A DNA stretch of 64,000 nucleotides, taken from Salvia splendens (taxonomy: Eukaryota > Streptophyta > Magnoliopsida > Lamiales > Lamiaceae). The stretch lies in assembly GCF_004379255.2 (NCBI RefSeq), contig NC_056049.1, forward strand, positions 10,586,063 through 10,650,062, read 5' to 3'. The notes below the pieces were generated by a model. That model was not told where the DNA came from, searched no databases, and saw nothing but the letters and a program-made list of their open reading frames with translations. Both the position numbers and the translations under genes were made by a program. Below are positions 11,718-22,259 of the stretch, one piece after another (positions within the stretch are counted from its first letter, which is position 1; each line of letters opens with the position of its first letter).

Positions 11718-14700
11718 TGTAACATCCCGAATTATAGGCACCAATAAAAGGTTTGGATATGTGGTGAGGAATAGTAGTTAAGTTAAACCGTAAGGTATAA
11801 ATTTGATACGAAATGCCGATTAGTCAATTTTCGGCAATTTCTTTTGTCCGTGTAAAATCATAAATCGAAGCTAAGGGGTAATAATTTTATAAATTACAAA
11901 TTATGGCCTAGAATAATTGTTGATAATGTGAGGAATTGTTTTGGGCCATTTGAAGGTAATTAAAAAAATTTCTATCGCCGATAATTTCAGTTTTTAACGA
12001 AAACGATCGGCGAAACTTTTGAAGATATAGACAGGAATAATTTTGCCTTAAACTAGAATTTAAATGCTAAATGATGATATAAAGAGTTCCTAAATGTGAT
12101 ATCATATGATAGGGCAATAAAATGTTACAAGATAATTAATTTATTTAAAAACTAACTAAATAATTAAATAATGATTAGAATTCTCTAGAGAATTCTTTTG
12201 TCTATCATCAACTCCAAACCCCCCCTCATTTCAGCCACAAGCACGTCCTCCCCCTCTCCATGGAAGACCAAAAGCTTAAGCTTTTTAATTTCCAAATATT
12301 TGTCATTTAATCGGTAAATCGATCGGGTAATCTTGTATCCGCCAGCAAATCGAGGTAGCCCTTTCTTCCTATTCTATTTTTATACCTTGAACTTGAGTAT
12401 ATGTTGATGTTGAAGGGCTGAAATTTCATTCACTCGGGGGTAGGAAAACTAACCGATTAAAATTCGATATATTGACGTTTACGCGATCATAGGCCTTCAT
12501 TTGTCGTTGTTTGATATTTGAATTAGAAGTTTGATTACATGGATGTGAATTTGGATGAATATTGAACAGGGGGGGAGCTGAATTGATGATATTTGATGTG
12601 GAATGGTTGGGTTTGAGATAAAAGCTTGAGAAGAATCAAACTCTCTAATCTGCCGCCTCCTAGTTTGAATTATTAAGCATTTTAAGAAAGGTTAAAACTT
12701 TTGTTTAACAATTTTAAAAATAACTATATTTAGTCTTGAGGTCCCCTGAATTTTATGGAGAATTTAGGAGTTCAGTTACTGCATGTATAAATTGTTAAGA
12801 CAATACCGCCGGAAACTGTCAAAATTGTGGTAAACTGCCATATTTTAGTATGTTCTATCCGAATTATTCAGGGCATTTAAGGTCAATGAAAACTTGATTT
12901 CATAATTTCTAAATTAACTATAAGGTGTCTCGTTGTTCTCTGAATTTTGTGACTAATTAAAGAGTACAAATACTATTTATAAAAATTGTGTAGAAAATGT
13001 TGCCAGAAACTGTTCGATTTTGTTAGTCTCTGGTAAAAGGAGAATATCTCTCAAACCATTAGAAATTTTTGAATGAATCTTGTTGGATTATAAACTATAC
13101 TTCTTTGGGCATTTAAAAATATTAGGTCAAGCCTCTAAATCCTTCCGAATGAATATAGAATTTTTATGACGAATCAGTCCAGTGCAGTTGTATAGTTAGA
13201 TGATTTAAGTTAATATAGCAAATTAATTTATTTAGATGATTTAATGATGAAAACATGATCATGGGTAAATATGAGTTATTAATTGGTACGCTATTTATAT
13301 TATGCATAAAGCGAAGGAGCATATAGTGCGTTTTGATCACAAAGGAGTGGATTTAGAGAGTAGAGAAGTATCAAGGTGAAATAGGCTTATGTTCATAAGC
13401 CTGCGAGGTAGCGTATCCTCTCTATGGTTTTCGATTCTTTAGGTTGAGATGATGTGTGCTATAATGTGATTATATGTGAGATGTTTAAATAATGTGCTTA
13501 AATATGCTTATAATTTAATATGTGGATTATTATGATTCTTTTTAATTTTAATATGAATGATCTGTGGAAAAAAAAATGGTACGAATATGAATAAAGACAA
13601 TGGATATGATATGCAATGAAGTGTAATAAATTATGAAGATCTGAATAATGTGAAATATGTCTGAATAGATTATGAAAAAAAATATCTGAATATATATGAA
13701 AAAGAGTGTCTGTGAATTCGATAAGAATGATTATCTGAAGTGATATTTGGAAATGGAATAAATGTGAAAAAGAGATTTGAAAGAAGAATATGAAATAAAA
13801 CGTCCTGTTTGCTTGGTCATATGTGTTGGGTACAATTGGCATGCCATAGGACAGCAGCGCTGCATTATCTGTGATCACTCGTCTTCTGGATAACCGAAGC
13901 GAGGATCGTCTGTTATCTGATGGGCCCCTATCTGATCTGTCTGATCTGCACCCTAATGGGTGGTTTGATTATCTGTCCGCACCCTCATGGGTGGTCTGAT
14001 TATCTGTCTGCACCCTCATGGGTGGTCTGATTATCTGTCTGCACCCTATGGGTGGTATGTGCGGAGTCCTCTCGAGGACAAAATCCGCGTCTGCATCTGA
14101 TTCTGTTTCTGATCTGGTCCGTGTACCCTGCCTGAAACCAAGCAGATATTGGGGCTATAAGATAAAATAATATCTGATGATTTCTGAATAAAGGATCTGT
14201 AATCTGTAATCTGTGATATATGATAATATAAGATAAAATAATATCTGATGATTTCTGAATAAATGATCTGTAATATATGATAAGATAAGAAAAAATTAAT
14301 ATCTGATGACTTGTGAATAAAGGATCTGTAATATGTGATATGTGATATGTGATTTGTGAAATATGATATATGATATGATTGTTGATCAGTCCTCACGGAG
14401 GAAATGATATTTTATGTTGAACGGTCCCCGCTCGGGGTAATTAACACGGAAGAATAGTATACGAAAATAAATGGTAAAATGAGAAAAATGTGATACGAAA
14501 TGATATATGATGATATGCGAAATCTGGAGAAACCAAAGCTATAAGATACAATGAAAATGTTGTAGTATAGAAATAAATATATGAATATGTTATCAAGAGA
14601 CCATAAGAGAAATATGACGAGGATGATATGATGAATATATATGGGTATCTGAACAGGTATGCTTTGGTGTGAAAATTCTGAGAATTTGGAATATATATAT

Positions 14701-15260
14701 TGTAATAATAAGTCAAGATAATAAGGAAATGACATTAAGAATGAAATCTCTGAAGAGACATGAGTAAGAATATATGGAAAAGTTGTATGACGATAATACA
14801 AATAAGTTTGATATAATGTGATTGTAAGTAATTTTGGAAATCTGTGAAATTGAAATGAAAACAAGCAAAAGATTAAAAAGGAAATAATGTAGTTATTATA
14901 GTTACTATTGTCTTAGTTGAGAGGGTTGGATTCTGTAGTTTGGATATTGCTACTGGGCTTTCGAGCTCACTCCCCCTCTTTCCCCCCTGCAGGTTAGAGT
15001 CGACATTATGTCAGTGGTGTTGCGCAGCTTTGCATCTTTGGCGAGTCACTGGTGGTCAACTTGGTTTAGTAGTCGTGGCATGTTATGTAATAGTTTAATC
15101 TTTAACCTTCCGCTGGATAAATGTTAAGTTTTTAAATGTAATAGATTTTAATTATGCTTTTAAGCTAAAAAGAAAAAGGAAAAATTTCAGCACGGGTTTT
15201 CGATACTGAAACGTGACATCACTTATTCGGTGGGTTACCTACCGGGTAAGGGGTGTTACA
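11718..15260 (+). repeat. LARD 3' LTR (3543 bp)
   Basis: Nearly identical to 6191-9938 except for fewer tandem units at 14158-14290 and a handful of substitutions. It is followed directly by the AAGAG target duplication. Confidence 0.92.
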
Positions 15261-15771
15261 AAGAGTGATGTGTTTTGTAAACAAAAGTGAAGTAAAAATC
15301 ATGCTAAAAGTGATGTGTTTTGTAAACAAGAGTGAAGTAAAATCAGAATAAGAGTGACGTGTTTTGTGAACAAGAGTGAAGTAAACTCAGAATAAGAGTG
15401 ACGTGTTTTGTGAACAAGAGTGAAGTAAAATCAGAATAAGAGTGACGTGTTTTGTGAACAAGAGTGAAGTAAAATCAGAATAAGAGTGATGTGTTTTGTG
15501 AACAAGAGTGAAGTAAAATCACGTTAAGAGTGATGCGTTTTGTAAACAAGAGTGAAGTTAAATCATGCTAAGAGTGATGTGTTTTGTGAACAAGAGTGAA
15601 GTAAACTCAGAATAAGAGTGATGTGTTTTGTGAAAAGAGTGAAGTAAAATCACGTTAAGAGTGATGTATTTTGTAAACAAGAGTGAAGTTAAATCATGCT
15701 AAGAGTGATGTGTTTTGTAAATAATAGTGAAATAAAATCACGATAATAGTGATGTGTTTTGTAAACAACGG
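15261..15771. repeat. 44-bp minisatellite, right portion
   Basis: About twelve units continue the array at 6080-6190. Units vary at a few positions (ATCATGCT, CTCAGAAT, ATCACGTT endings), which shows higher-order mixing. The LARD inserted inside this array. Confidence 0.9.
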
Positions 15772-16026
15772 GGACAAATTCAAACCACAAAATCCCTTCC
15801 TTCTTCTTCTTCTCTCATTCCGAAGAATGAAACATTAATAGCTACGAATTTCTCCCTCTAGCATTGTACTCAAATCTAATTTTTCTCAGATCTATTTTTT
15901 TTAGTAGCACATTTTTCTGACTAAAGTCAACTACATCTATATGAGTTTTAAAAGCTTTTGGTTTTATTTTTTACTTACATAAATAAAAAAATTCTGATAA
16001 CTAATCCTACTTATTTATGGCCAAAA

Positions 16027-16326
16027 ATGTCGACGGAGGAAGAAGCAAGCACGTTAGCAATAAATGCGCCTCTGGCGCCGTGCTTCCGTTAATGGTGAAA
16101 ACCTCCATCGAGCTCGATCTCTTCCAGCTGATCAAAAACGCCGGCAGCATTTTGGCGGCGGAGCTCGCTGCTCAGCTTCCTACGAGCAACCCCGGGGCCG
16201 GGGCCTTGCTCGAGAGAATCCTCCGCCTCCTCGCCGCCCACTCCATCCTCAGCTGCGAGGGAGGAGACGAGCGGCGCTACGCTCTTTCAGCGGTGGGAAG
16301 TTGTTCACCAAGAATGAAGAAAGTGG
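16027..16326 (+). pseudogene. captured O-methyltransferase (COMT-like) N-terminal fragment
   Basis: It encodes the N-terminal dimerisation domain of a plant class II O-methyltransferase in pieces. MSTEEEASTLAIN comes first. After a frameshift it reads CASGAVLPLMVKTSIELDLF, then AAELAAQLPTSNPGAGALLE, RILRLLAAHSILSC and ERRYALSAVG. After a second frameshift it reads GKLFTKNEESG, then a stop. The SAM-binding and catalytic domain is absent, so no enzyme can be made. The break coincides with a possible exon end, suggesting capture of one genomic exon. It lies close to the right arm of the Pack-MULE. Confidence 0.85.
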
Positions 16327-16503
16327 GTAATTTGGAAGGAAATAGAAGGAATCGAAGCAGATTTAAATTTTATAATTTAATTTCCAAAAATACCCTTGGC
16401 CTATTTTACATTATTAAAATAAATAATATTTGTTCCATTAAGATGTGTGGCTGAGATTTGTTCTCTAGTTATACACTTAAGATTAGTTATATCTTGATCA
16501 CTA

Positions 16504-16505
<2 letters not shown>

Positions 16506-16540
<35 letters not shown>
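16506..16540. repeat. (TA)n microsatellite between two MULE ends
   Basis: An uninterrupted TA run separates the right end of the Pack-MULE (ending GATCACTACC) from another MULE-like end starting GAGTTGTGATC. Confidence 0.9.
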
Positions 16541-16541
<1 letters not shown>

Positions 16542-16610
16542 TTGTGATCAATGTCGAACCAATTTTAAAGACCGAACTAGAGACCAAATCTGGGCCATTA
16601 GATCTAGTTT
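16541..16610 (+). mobile_element. third, unpaired MULE-like terminus
   Basis: GAGTTGTGATCAATGTCGAA and the following GAACTAGAGACCAAATCTGG match the Pack-MULE terminal consensus in left-end orientation. I found no matching right end in the window, so it is a truncated relative or an end inherited by MULE-A. Confidence 0.5.
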
Positions 16611-17044
16611 TTTTTATGAGATGTGCTGCTGTGTAATTTTTTCGATCTTCATTACTAGCCCATTTTACTTCATTGTATAGGTTTATTACTTCATTCCGTA
16701 CGTAATACCTTGAAACTACAACATGTTTTTACTTTCTTCCAGTAGGTTTTGAAATGATTCAACATATGTTTCATTTGAATTCATTGACCTGAGTTTTTAC
16801 TTTATTTACATTAAAAAATATAATTTATTCAAGTGCGTTTATTACTTCATTCAGAAACGTTATTACTTCATTGGATAATGTTTTTACTTCATTCCAGTAG
16901 GACTGCAAATGCTTCTATACATACTTCATTCCAATAATTTATTACATCATTTCATGTGTTTGTTACACCATATCAGCGTTGTGGCGGTGGTGATAGATAT
17001 TGTAGAGAGAAAGAACGGCACGCGACGGGGAAACCCCATTTACG

Positions 17045-17125
17045 TACTGAATGAAGTAATAATCCTACTGGAATGAAGTAAAAACCTACTGGAATGAAGT
17101 AAAAACCTACTGGAATGAAGTTAAT
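17045..17125. repeat. subterminal GAATGAAGTAA repeats of MULE-A
   Basis: ACTGGAATGAAGTAAAAACC-like words occur four times just inside the right terminal repeat. Inverted versions (TACTTCATTCCAGTAGG) lie at about 16730 and 16890. Such clusters are often transposase-binding subterminal repeats; that role is inferred. Confidence 0.6.
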
Positions 17126-17199
17126 CTTAAATTTCGAGAGGTAAGCGGAATTAACCCCTTATTCCGAAATTTCTCCATTTCCAACATTCCCAATTTGGG

Positions 17200-17590
17200 G
17201 AAAAAATCGAATCCCTAATCAGAAGTGCATCGTTCCCCTCATCTTCTACATTCGGCGCATCACTCCGGGCAGCAGCCTTGCGCCGCCGTCGTCTTCCCCC
17301 TCGGCGTCTCGCGTCACCGGAGACCCTCTCTTCCTCTCGGCTGCAACTCCGGGTAGCCGCCTTCGTGACCGCCCTTACTACTCCGACAACTCGCAGCACC
17401 GCTACCGCCGTCATGCACAGGCGGCGGTTTCTCCGCTGCCGCCTCTCTGCGCTTGGCGTCGCACCGATGCCGCCGTTTCACAGCCGGAGCCGCCGCTGCC
17501 TCGAAGGCAGCTCACAGCCTCTGCCGACGCCATCCGCTCCTCTGTCGGCTAAGCTCGGGGCCTCCCGACACCCCACCCATTTCCTAAGCT
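17200..17590. other. GC-rich block inside the old solo LTR
   Basis: A CG-rich segment with overlapping open frames on both strands sits in otherwise AT-rich DNA. The corresponding part of the young gypsy LTR (47880-48432) is also GC-rich and is also followed by AAGCTAAGTT. No protein family is recognisable, so it is treated as an LTR feature and not a gene. Confidence 0.6.
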
Positions 17591-19523
17591 AAGTTCCTCT
17601 TCCTAGAATTCCAGTTCTTGATTCAAGGTGTTTACTTTAGAAATTTTTGTGTTTTAGGCTTGGCCGAATCTGAGTTAGGAGGAACACGCACTATCCTAAA
17701 CCCTTTTTATCATTTAGAAATTGAGGTGTTGTTATTAAGGGGTCTAAAGCTGGAAAGGGATTAACATTTTGTTCTTCTGTTCCATTTCGTACAAGAGCAT
17801 ACTTGAGCCTTGAGCTACTGTTATTCCCTTTCTATCATTCTACCATGCTATGATTTTGTTGAAGTGTTGGTGCTTTAGCATGCTTGAGGTTTGGTTGCTA
17901 AACGATGGCATGGCATTTAAATTGGATTCGAAAAGGAGGCGGAGGTTACCTTTTTGAACGGTAGATGCTGCTCCTTGAGTTTCCTGTTTCTAGACTCTAA
18001 GTTCGCCCACCCACTTCGAAGCTCCTATTTGCAATGAAAGGGAAAAGGGTGGTTTGAGTTCTTAGTATGAAAGGAAAGGTGGGGAGGGAGAGGAAACAAA
18101 GCCTTATTTACAGAAGGTAGTGGCTGCTGTAAGAAGCCTGCAGAAAACTCTACTCCAAGCGCTCTCTCTCACTCTCAATCTTGCTATCTGAGACTGAAGT
18201 TTCAAAATGTGTGGAAGGGATGTGGAGGGGTTTTTATAGGAGGATTTTGGTGTACTTTGATGAATTAAATGGCTGATATGGTATTTTGTAGCATATCTCT
18301 CAATTTGATTCACTTTGTAACACTTGTATTTGGTGTTATTTGGTAGTACTTGATACTTGGCTATTACTCCAATTTGTTTGCTCATTGCAGGGCATTGACC
18401 TTCCTTTCTTGGTAAGTCTTGGGTCTTCCCAAGTTAAAGAGGGGGGTTGTCCCCTTCCTTTAGTATGTCCTCTTTAATTTCTTCTTGTTCTTTATTGATC
18501 AAGTTTGTTTTTATCTTGCAAGTAGAACAAGACATGGGCTGCCCGCTGCCATCCGCGGTACGGGCTCACTGCCCTGGGCCCAACGGCTGCCTCGGATACG
18601 GCCCGCAATGGGAGCGATTTGGGCTTGGGGAGAAATGATGCCCAAAAGCATATTTTGTATTCTTAAACTCCATCTCGTCAATTCGTGTGCAAAAATTTGT
18701 ATCTAGCTAGTAGTTGATATGTATTTAAAAGGATATTCGAACATCTTCGTTCGGAAAGGCAAGTTCATATTCTTGTACAACGCTCCTTTTATTTCATAAC
18801 GTATATTAGATTGTTTAGTTCATTCGATTATTTCTTTAACTTTTGTCTTGCAAACTAACGGCATCAAGTATTAACGAAAGGCAAAGAATTCCATTCAAGG
18901 GACTAGTTCGACATTAATATTAACGGAAAAGGATAACGAAGGAGCGGGTTTTACATCGTTATACCGAAATATATTGAAAATCAATACGTATTGAATTATC
19001 GATATATACCGTTTATACTGATTATAATAATAATATAATTTATTTTTTAAAGATTAAAAGTTTAAAATATATAAATAGATATCCATTTAATTTCGATATA
19101 CTGTTCAGAACGGTACACCGAAGTTCAGTACGATATACTGAAATTTCGATACGTTAAAGGTATATATATTATTCATGCCGAAATTTCTGTATATCGAAAT
19201 CTAGTACACCGAACCTTTCGATATGAAATTCTTTCATATCGATATTTTCGACACGATAACGATAAATATACCTTATCGACCTAGACCTACATAGAATTAT
19301 AAGGAGGCGATGTAGAACTAGCTCACTTGTATGAACTCGGTTACAGATGAGATTCAATTCTTGTACATGAACCAATATCTCCCACATCTCAAAAAAAGGG
19401 CGAAATCAGTCGAGAGTAGAAGATGAAGGTCAATACATATACCTAAGCTACAGCTTACTATGAACCACAAAGACCGCGAGGAAAAAAAATAAAAAATAAA
19501 AAATAAAAAATAACCACAACGGT

Positions 19524-22228
19524 CTAATAACGAATCGTGGAGTTAGGAGGATCAATACCCATGGCCTCAAAATATACTTTCTCAGCTTCAATCCACCGAT
19601 CTTGAAACATAGTCCACTCGTTTTTACACCTCTCCCTCACCTAAGTCGAGAAAACAATAACATGGTTTTCAACTTTTCCGTGCCAATGCACACACACACA
19701 CATTTCATATTTTAGGTGGTTTCTTACCCCCTCCCATGGCGCCTTTCCTTCCTCCTCTTGACCCTGCAGAAAACTCGTGTTTTTGAGTCGTTGAAGAGTA
19801 AGACGGACCCTACCATTGGACGAGATTTAGCATATTTACCTGATTCCCAAGTGATGGAACAGTTTGATGCACTATCCACTGAGCATCCACTACTCCTATT
19901 TTCTCATGAGCAGGCTGTATAACAAACAGAGAGAGATTTGGGGAAAGATAAACGGAGCAAATGTGTTATATGGTATAGAAAGTGATGATAGCTGACCTCT
20001 ACACATTTTCTAAGAGCAAAATCAAGGCCCCATCCATGGACCAAGTCATTCTGCAGCATTGTAAGTTCAAATCGTAAAAAATTGGGAGGGACGAATGTGT
20101 GGCGACGCGAGAAATACCTGGATCATATGCCAGACACAGCGCCAAGCATTCCTGGAGAAAACAGGGGCCATGATCTCGACAAAACTGCATACAAAAATAT
20201 CTCGGATATGTAGAACATTTGAACTATGTGAGATCATTCGAGTAACAAAACGGATCTTTAAACAAAATTCTCGTCTCATCTACATACGCTGCACAGGGTG
20301 GCTGATGAGGGTCCGTGCACCAGCCCGGTCTTTCCTCCGCGTCCCTGTAGGAAAAAAAAGTAGCGATTTTTGGATTGAAGAAACTCGATACTGATTAGGC
20401 AGCAGAATATGAGGCAAAACTATTAGTTATGCCTACTTATGGACTTCGGTGTCTTCTCGCCTTCTCGTCATCTCCCACGTCATACCACTGTTGGGGGATA
20501 AACCGGGCTGTGAAATATCTAGCCCGTGCTTCCTCACTAGCTTTATATATCTGACATGGAGCGGATGGTTTTAGCACAGAATATTGTCCAAGTTTTACAA
20601 AATGAGAGTCGAAGCGACCCATTTTCTACTTACTCCTCTGGGTTGAAGTTCTCAACTCCAAGATCTTCGTCCCAGATGAAGATATAGTCGTATGGGGCCA
20701 CAATGTCAGGATGTAAGAATCTCTTCGCGTACCACCTAGAAAGATAGTTTAGCAATTGCATCTAAATACACACAAACTTCTACTTAGTTTTGGTTTTGCA
20801 CATGAACCAAAAATTATGCCACCAAATAAATGAAGGAATTGCTTTATAAATTACCATTTAGTTTGCTTCCTCACACTCACGTGTATAGCCCGTTTAGACC
20901 ACTCAAATTCATCCCATTCGCTTGGCCGGCCATCATAGTGAAACAACAGAACTTGGAAGTTCTCTGACAACTGCACAGCATTGTCAGGAATTTACATAAA
21001 ACACCTGTTTAGCAGAGAGGAAACGGGACGGCTTCCAGTTTACCTTCTTTACTGCAGCATCGATGTTGTCTTTCTGGTCGTAACCAACAGTAAAGGTCAT
21101 GAGATATCTTGGCTTAACAATTAGGTCCTGCAATGTCAAGCCTCCTTATCAGATAACAGTACATAACTCGCATGTACATGTGTTCGCCATCAACACTAAG
21201 CAAAGACTGATATTTATAGAACTCTACACCTTTAAAAAGATTGTATTCAAATTCAACGAGTGATAAGTATCGAGACCTCTTAACTAAGCTTTGTAACTGC
21301 TATTTAGTTTAGGGGAAGAATACACACCTCGCCAGGAACACCCCACAATCTGCGAGTGTACAAATCAGAGTCAGCTACGAGAATGCCAGGTGGTAGTCTC
21401 TCTGCACCTCGAGGATTGGATGGAACCCAGATCTGCGTAAAATCATCCAAAAATAAGAAAATGAAGATAATTGGAATTTGTTGGAGTCACCAGAAGTTCT
21501 CCAACTATTAAGAGGAATACACAATTATGTCTGATTTTTCACTAGGCGGAGAAGATCAAAGAACTCATATCAGAAATATATGAAGAGACTGATTCAAGAT
21601 TGGGTCAACTCGCCTGGAAGATCTCTAATTGCGTTGAAAACAAGAACTCGTATGAATCCTCAAAGAGTTAAAAGCACTCATGTAACATGAATTATTCGAA
21701 TAGTTCATATCGACCATATAACTTAATCCAGAAACAGAGGTACTATCCTAAAAATCAGAGATGTTTCAGCAGAATTCAAAATTAGAAACTGCATATATAA
21801 ACCTCTGTGATCAGGATTTGCAACGAGCGTAAAGGTATGGTTTACAGCAAATTTCATGAAACTACTTACCTTAGTGTTGTTGTATTTGCACGAGAATCTT
21901 CTCCTTCCTTTAAGAGCCGACCATACATTTAAAAGCGCTTCAGTCGAGAGACCTGAGTACTTGTCCTCTATGTAAGTGAGATCAACAGAAGGAAATATGT
22001 TTGATGATAAGTTAACCTACAAAGGATACAGCCCAAACAATCTCCATAAGTCTCTTATCGAAATTCAAACACAGACTACCAAGAAATCGAGTAGGAAGCA
22101 AACTAGTAAAGGAATTGACAAGAGTGAAATCCAAATCTTCCTGCCTTAGTCAATGAAAGTGTGGGAAAAGATACGCCTAAAACAAAGCCAAATATAATCC
22201 CCACAAAAGTGGTTATGATTAGCCTCAT
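19524..22228 (-). CDS. DUF707 family membrane-anchored protein, 13 exons
   Basis: The translation matches the plant DUF707 family (often labelled lysine-ketoglutarate reductase trans-splicing related), whose activity is not established. Exons in transcript order: 22228-22145, 22016-21871, 21432-21328, 21128-21044, 20970-20855, 20735-20634, 20550-20437, 20344-20288, 20184-20118, 20050-19997, 19914-19840, 19763-19728, 19640-19524. They sum to 1158 nt, 385 residues plus stop, in frame throughout. The N-terminus MRLIITTFVGIIFGFVLGVS is a signal anchor. Diagnostic blocks are ENFQVLLFHYDGRPSEWDEF, FLHPDIVAPYDYIFIWDEDL, PGWCTDPHQPPCAAFVEIMA, WRCVWHMIQNDLVHGWGLDF and KAPWEGVRERC. The frame stays open 5' of this Met up to an acceptor at 22260, so a further 5' exon with an earlier Met is possible. 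The first intron appears to be GC-AG. Confidence 0.9.
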
Positions 22229-22259
22229 TGTTTCATTTGTTCTTCTCAAATGCCAGCCA

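Larger units (their letters stand above)
6191..15260 (+). mobile_element. LARD: large non-coding LTR retrotransposon derivative
   Basis: LTRs run 6191-9938 and 11718-15260, both starting TGTAACATCCCG and ending GGGTGTTACA. The target duplication is AAGAG (6186-6190 and 15261-15265). The primer-binding site TGGTATCAGAGC (9944-9955) matches initiator-Met tRNA, and a purine tract AGGGGGGATGAG precedes the 3' LTR. The 1.78-kb interior has no gag, protease, reverse transcriptase or integrase frame. Only a GGAATTTCGAGGACGAAATT phrase typical of gypsy 3' ends is present, so a gypsy origin is inferred. Apart from a repeat-number difference, I found about four substitutions between the LTRs, so the insertion is very recent. 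It must use proteins supplied by another element. Confidence 0.92.
5146..16505. mobile_element. Pack-MULE carrying AP2/ERF and O-methyltransferase fragments
   Basis: The left end starts GGTAGTGATC. The right end, reversed, also starts GGTAGTGATC. The two remain alignable for about 65-70 bases, through the shared block AACTAGAGAACAAATC and the AGCCACA after it. The flanks are (TA)n on both sides, so the target duplication cannot be sized. Without the LARD inserted in it, the element is about 2.3 kb. It carries an AP2/ERF gene fragment next to the left arm, a 44-bp minisatellite in the middle and an O-methyltransferase fragment next to the right arm. Host gene pieces from two unrelated families inside MULE ends define a Pack-MULE. 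There is no transposase. Confidence 0.72.
4732..17175. mobile_element. MULE-A: Mutator-like element with 10-bp target duplication
   Basis: The left end starts GAGAAATTTCGGAATAAGG and continues GGTTCATTTCGCTGACCTCTC. The right end is the reverse complement of nearly the same 40 bases, ending CCGAAATTTCTC at 17175. The element is flanked by perfect 10-bp copies of CATTTCCAAC (4722-4731 and 17176-17185). Terminal repeats starting with G plus a 9-11 bp target duplication are the Mutator signature. Only 4732-5145 and 16506-17175 belong to this layer. They contain no transposase, so it is non-autonomous. The left arm has a C-rich stretch (about 5010-5100) that may be captured gene sequence, but I could not identify it. 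Confidence 0.8.
3296..18955 (-). mobile_element. degenerate Ty3/gypsy-type solo LTR, interrupted by MULE-A
   Basis: The left part (3296-4731) begins TGTCACGACCACAACTC. It shares with the LTRs at 46443 and 56049 the phrases GTGTACACTAGTCC and GGACCCGAATTCGATTTA, and a stretch of GGCCCA-rich sequence. The right part (17186-18955) holds a GC-rich block, the AAGCTAAGTT phrase, a TGCAG acceptor-like site and the end GGGTTTTACA. Joined, they are about 3.2 kb, close to the 3325-bp LTR of the intact relative. Flanks TCGGT and TCGTT match 4 of 5 bases, as for an old target duplication. No internal domain follows, so it is read as a solo LTR. Orientation is inferred from the intact element. Confidence 0.65.
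3100..19289. mobile_element. possible hAT-like palindromic element, split by nested insertions
   Basis: Two arms (3100-3295 and 18956-19289) share an unusual sequence dense in TATACCG, CGATA and CGGTATA words, arranged as imperfect inverted repeats. The left arm starts TGGCTGGGTAAATATACC. The right arm ends with AAATATACC, TTATCG and CCTAGACC. They are flanked by CATAGAAA (3092-3099) and CATAGAAT (19290-19297), a 7/8 match, the length expected for hAT elements. No transposase is present, so without its insertions it would be about 530 bp, of MITE size. The terminal inverted repeats are weak, so the assignment is tentative. Confidence 0.4.
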
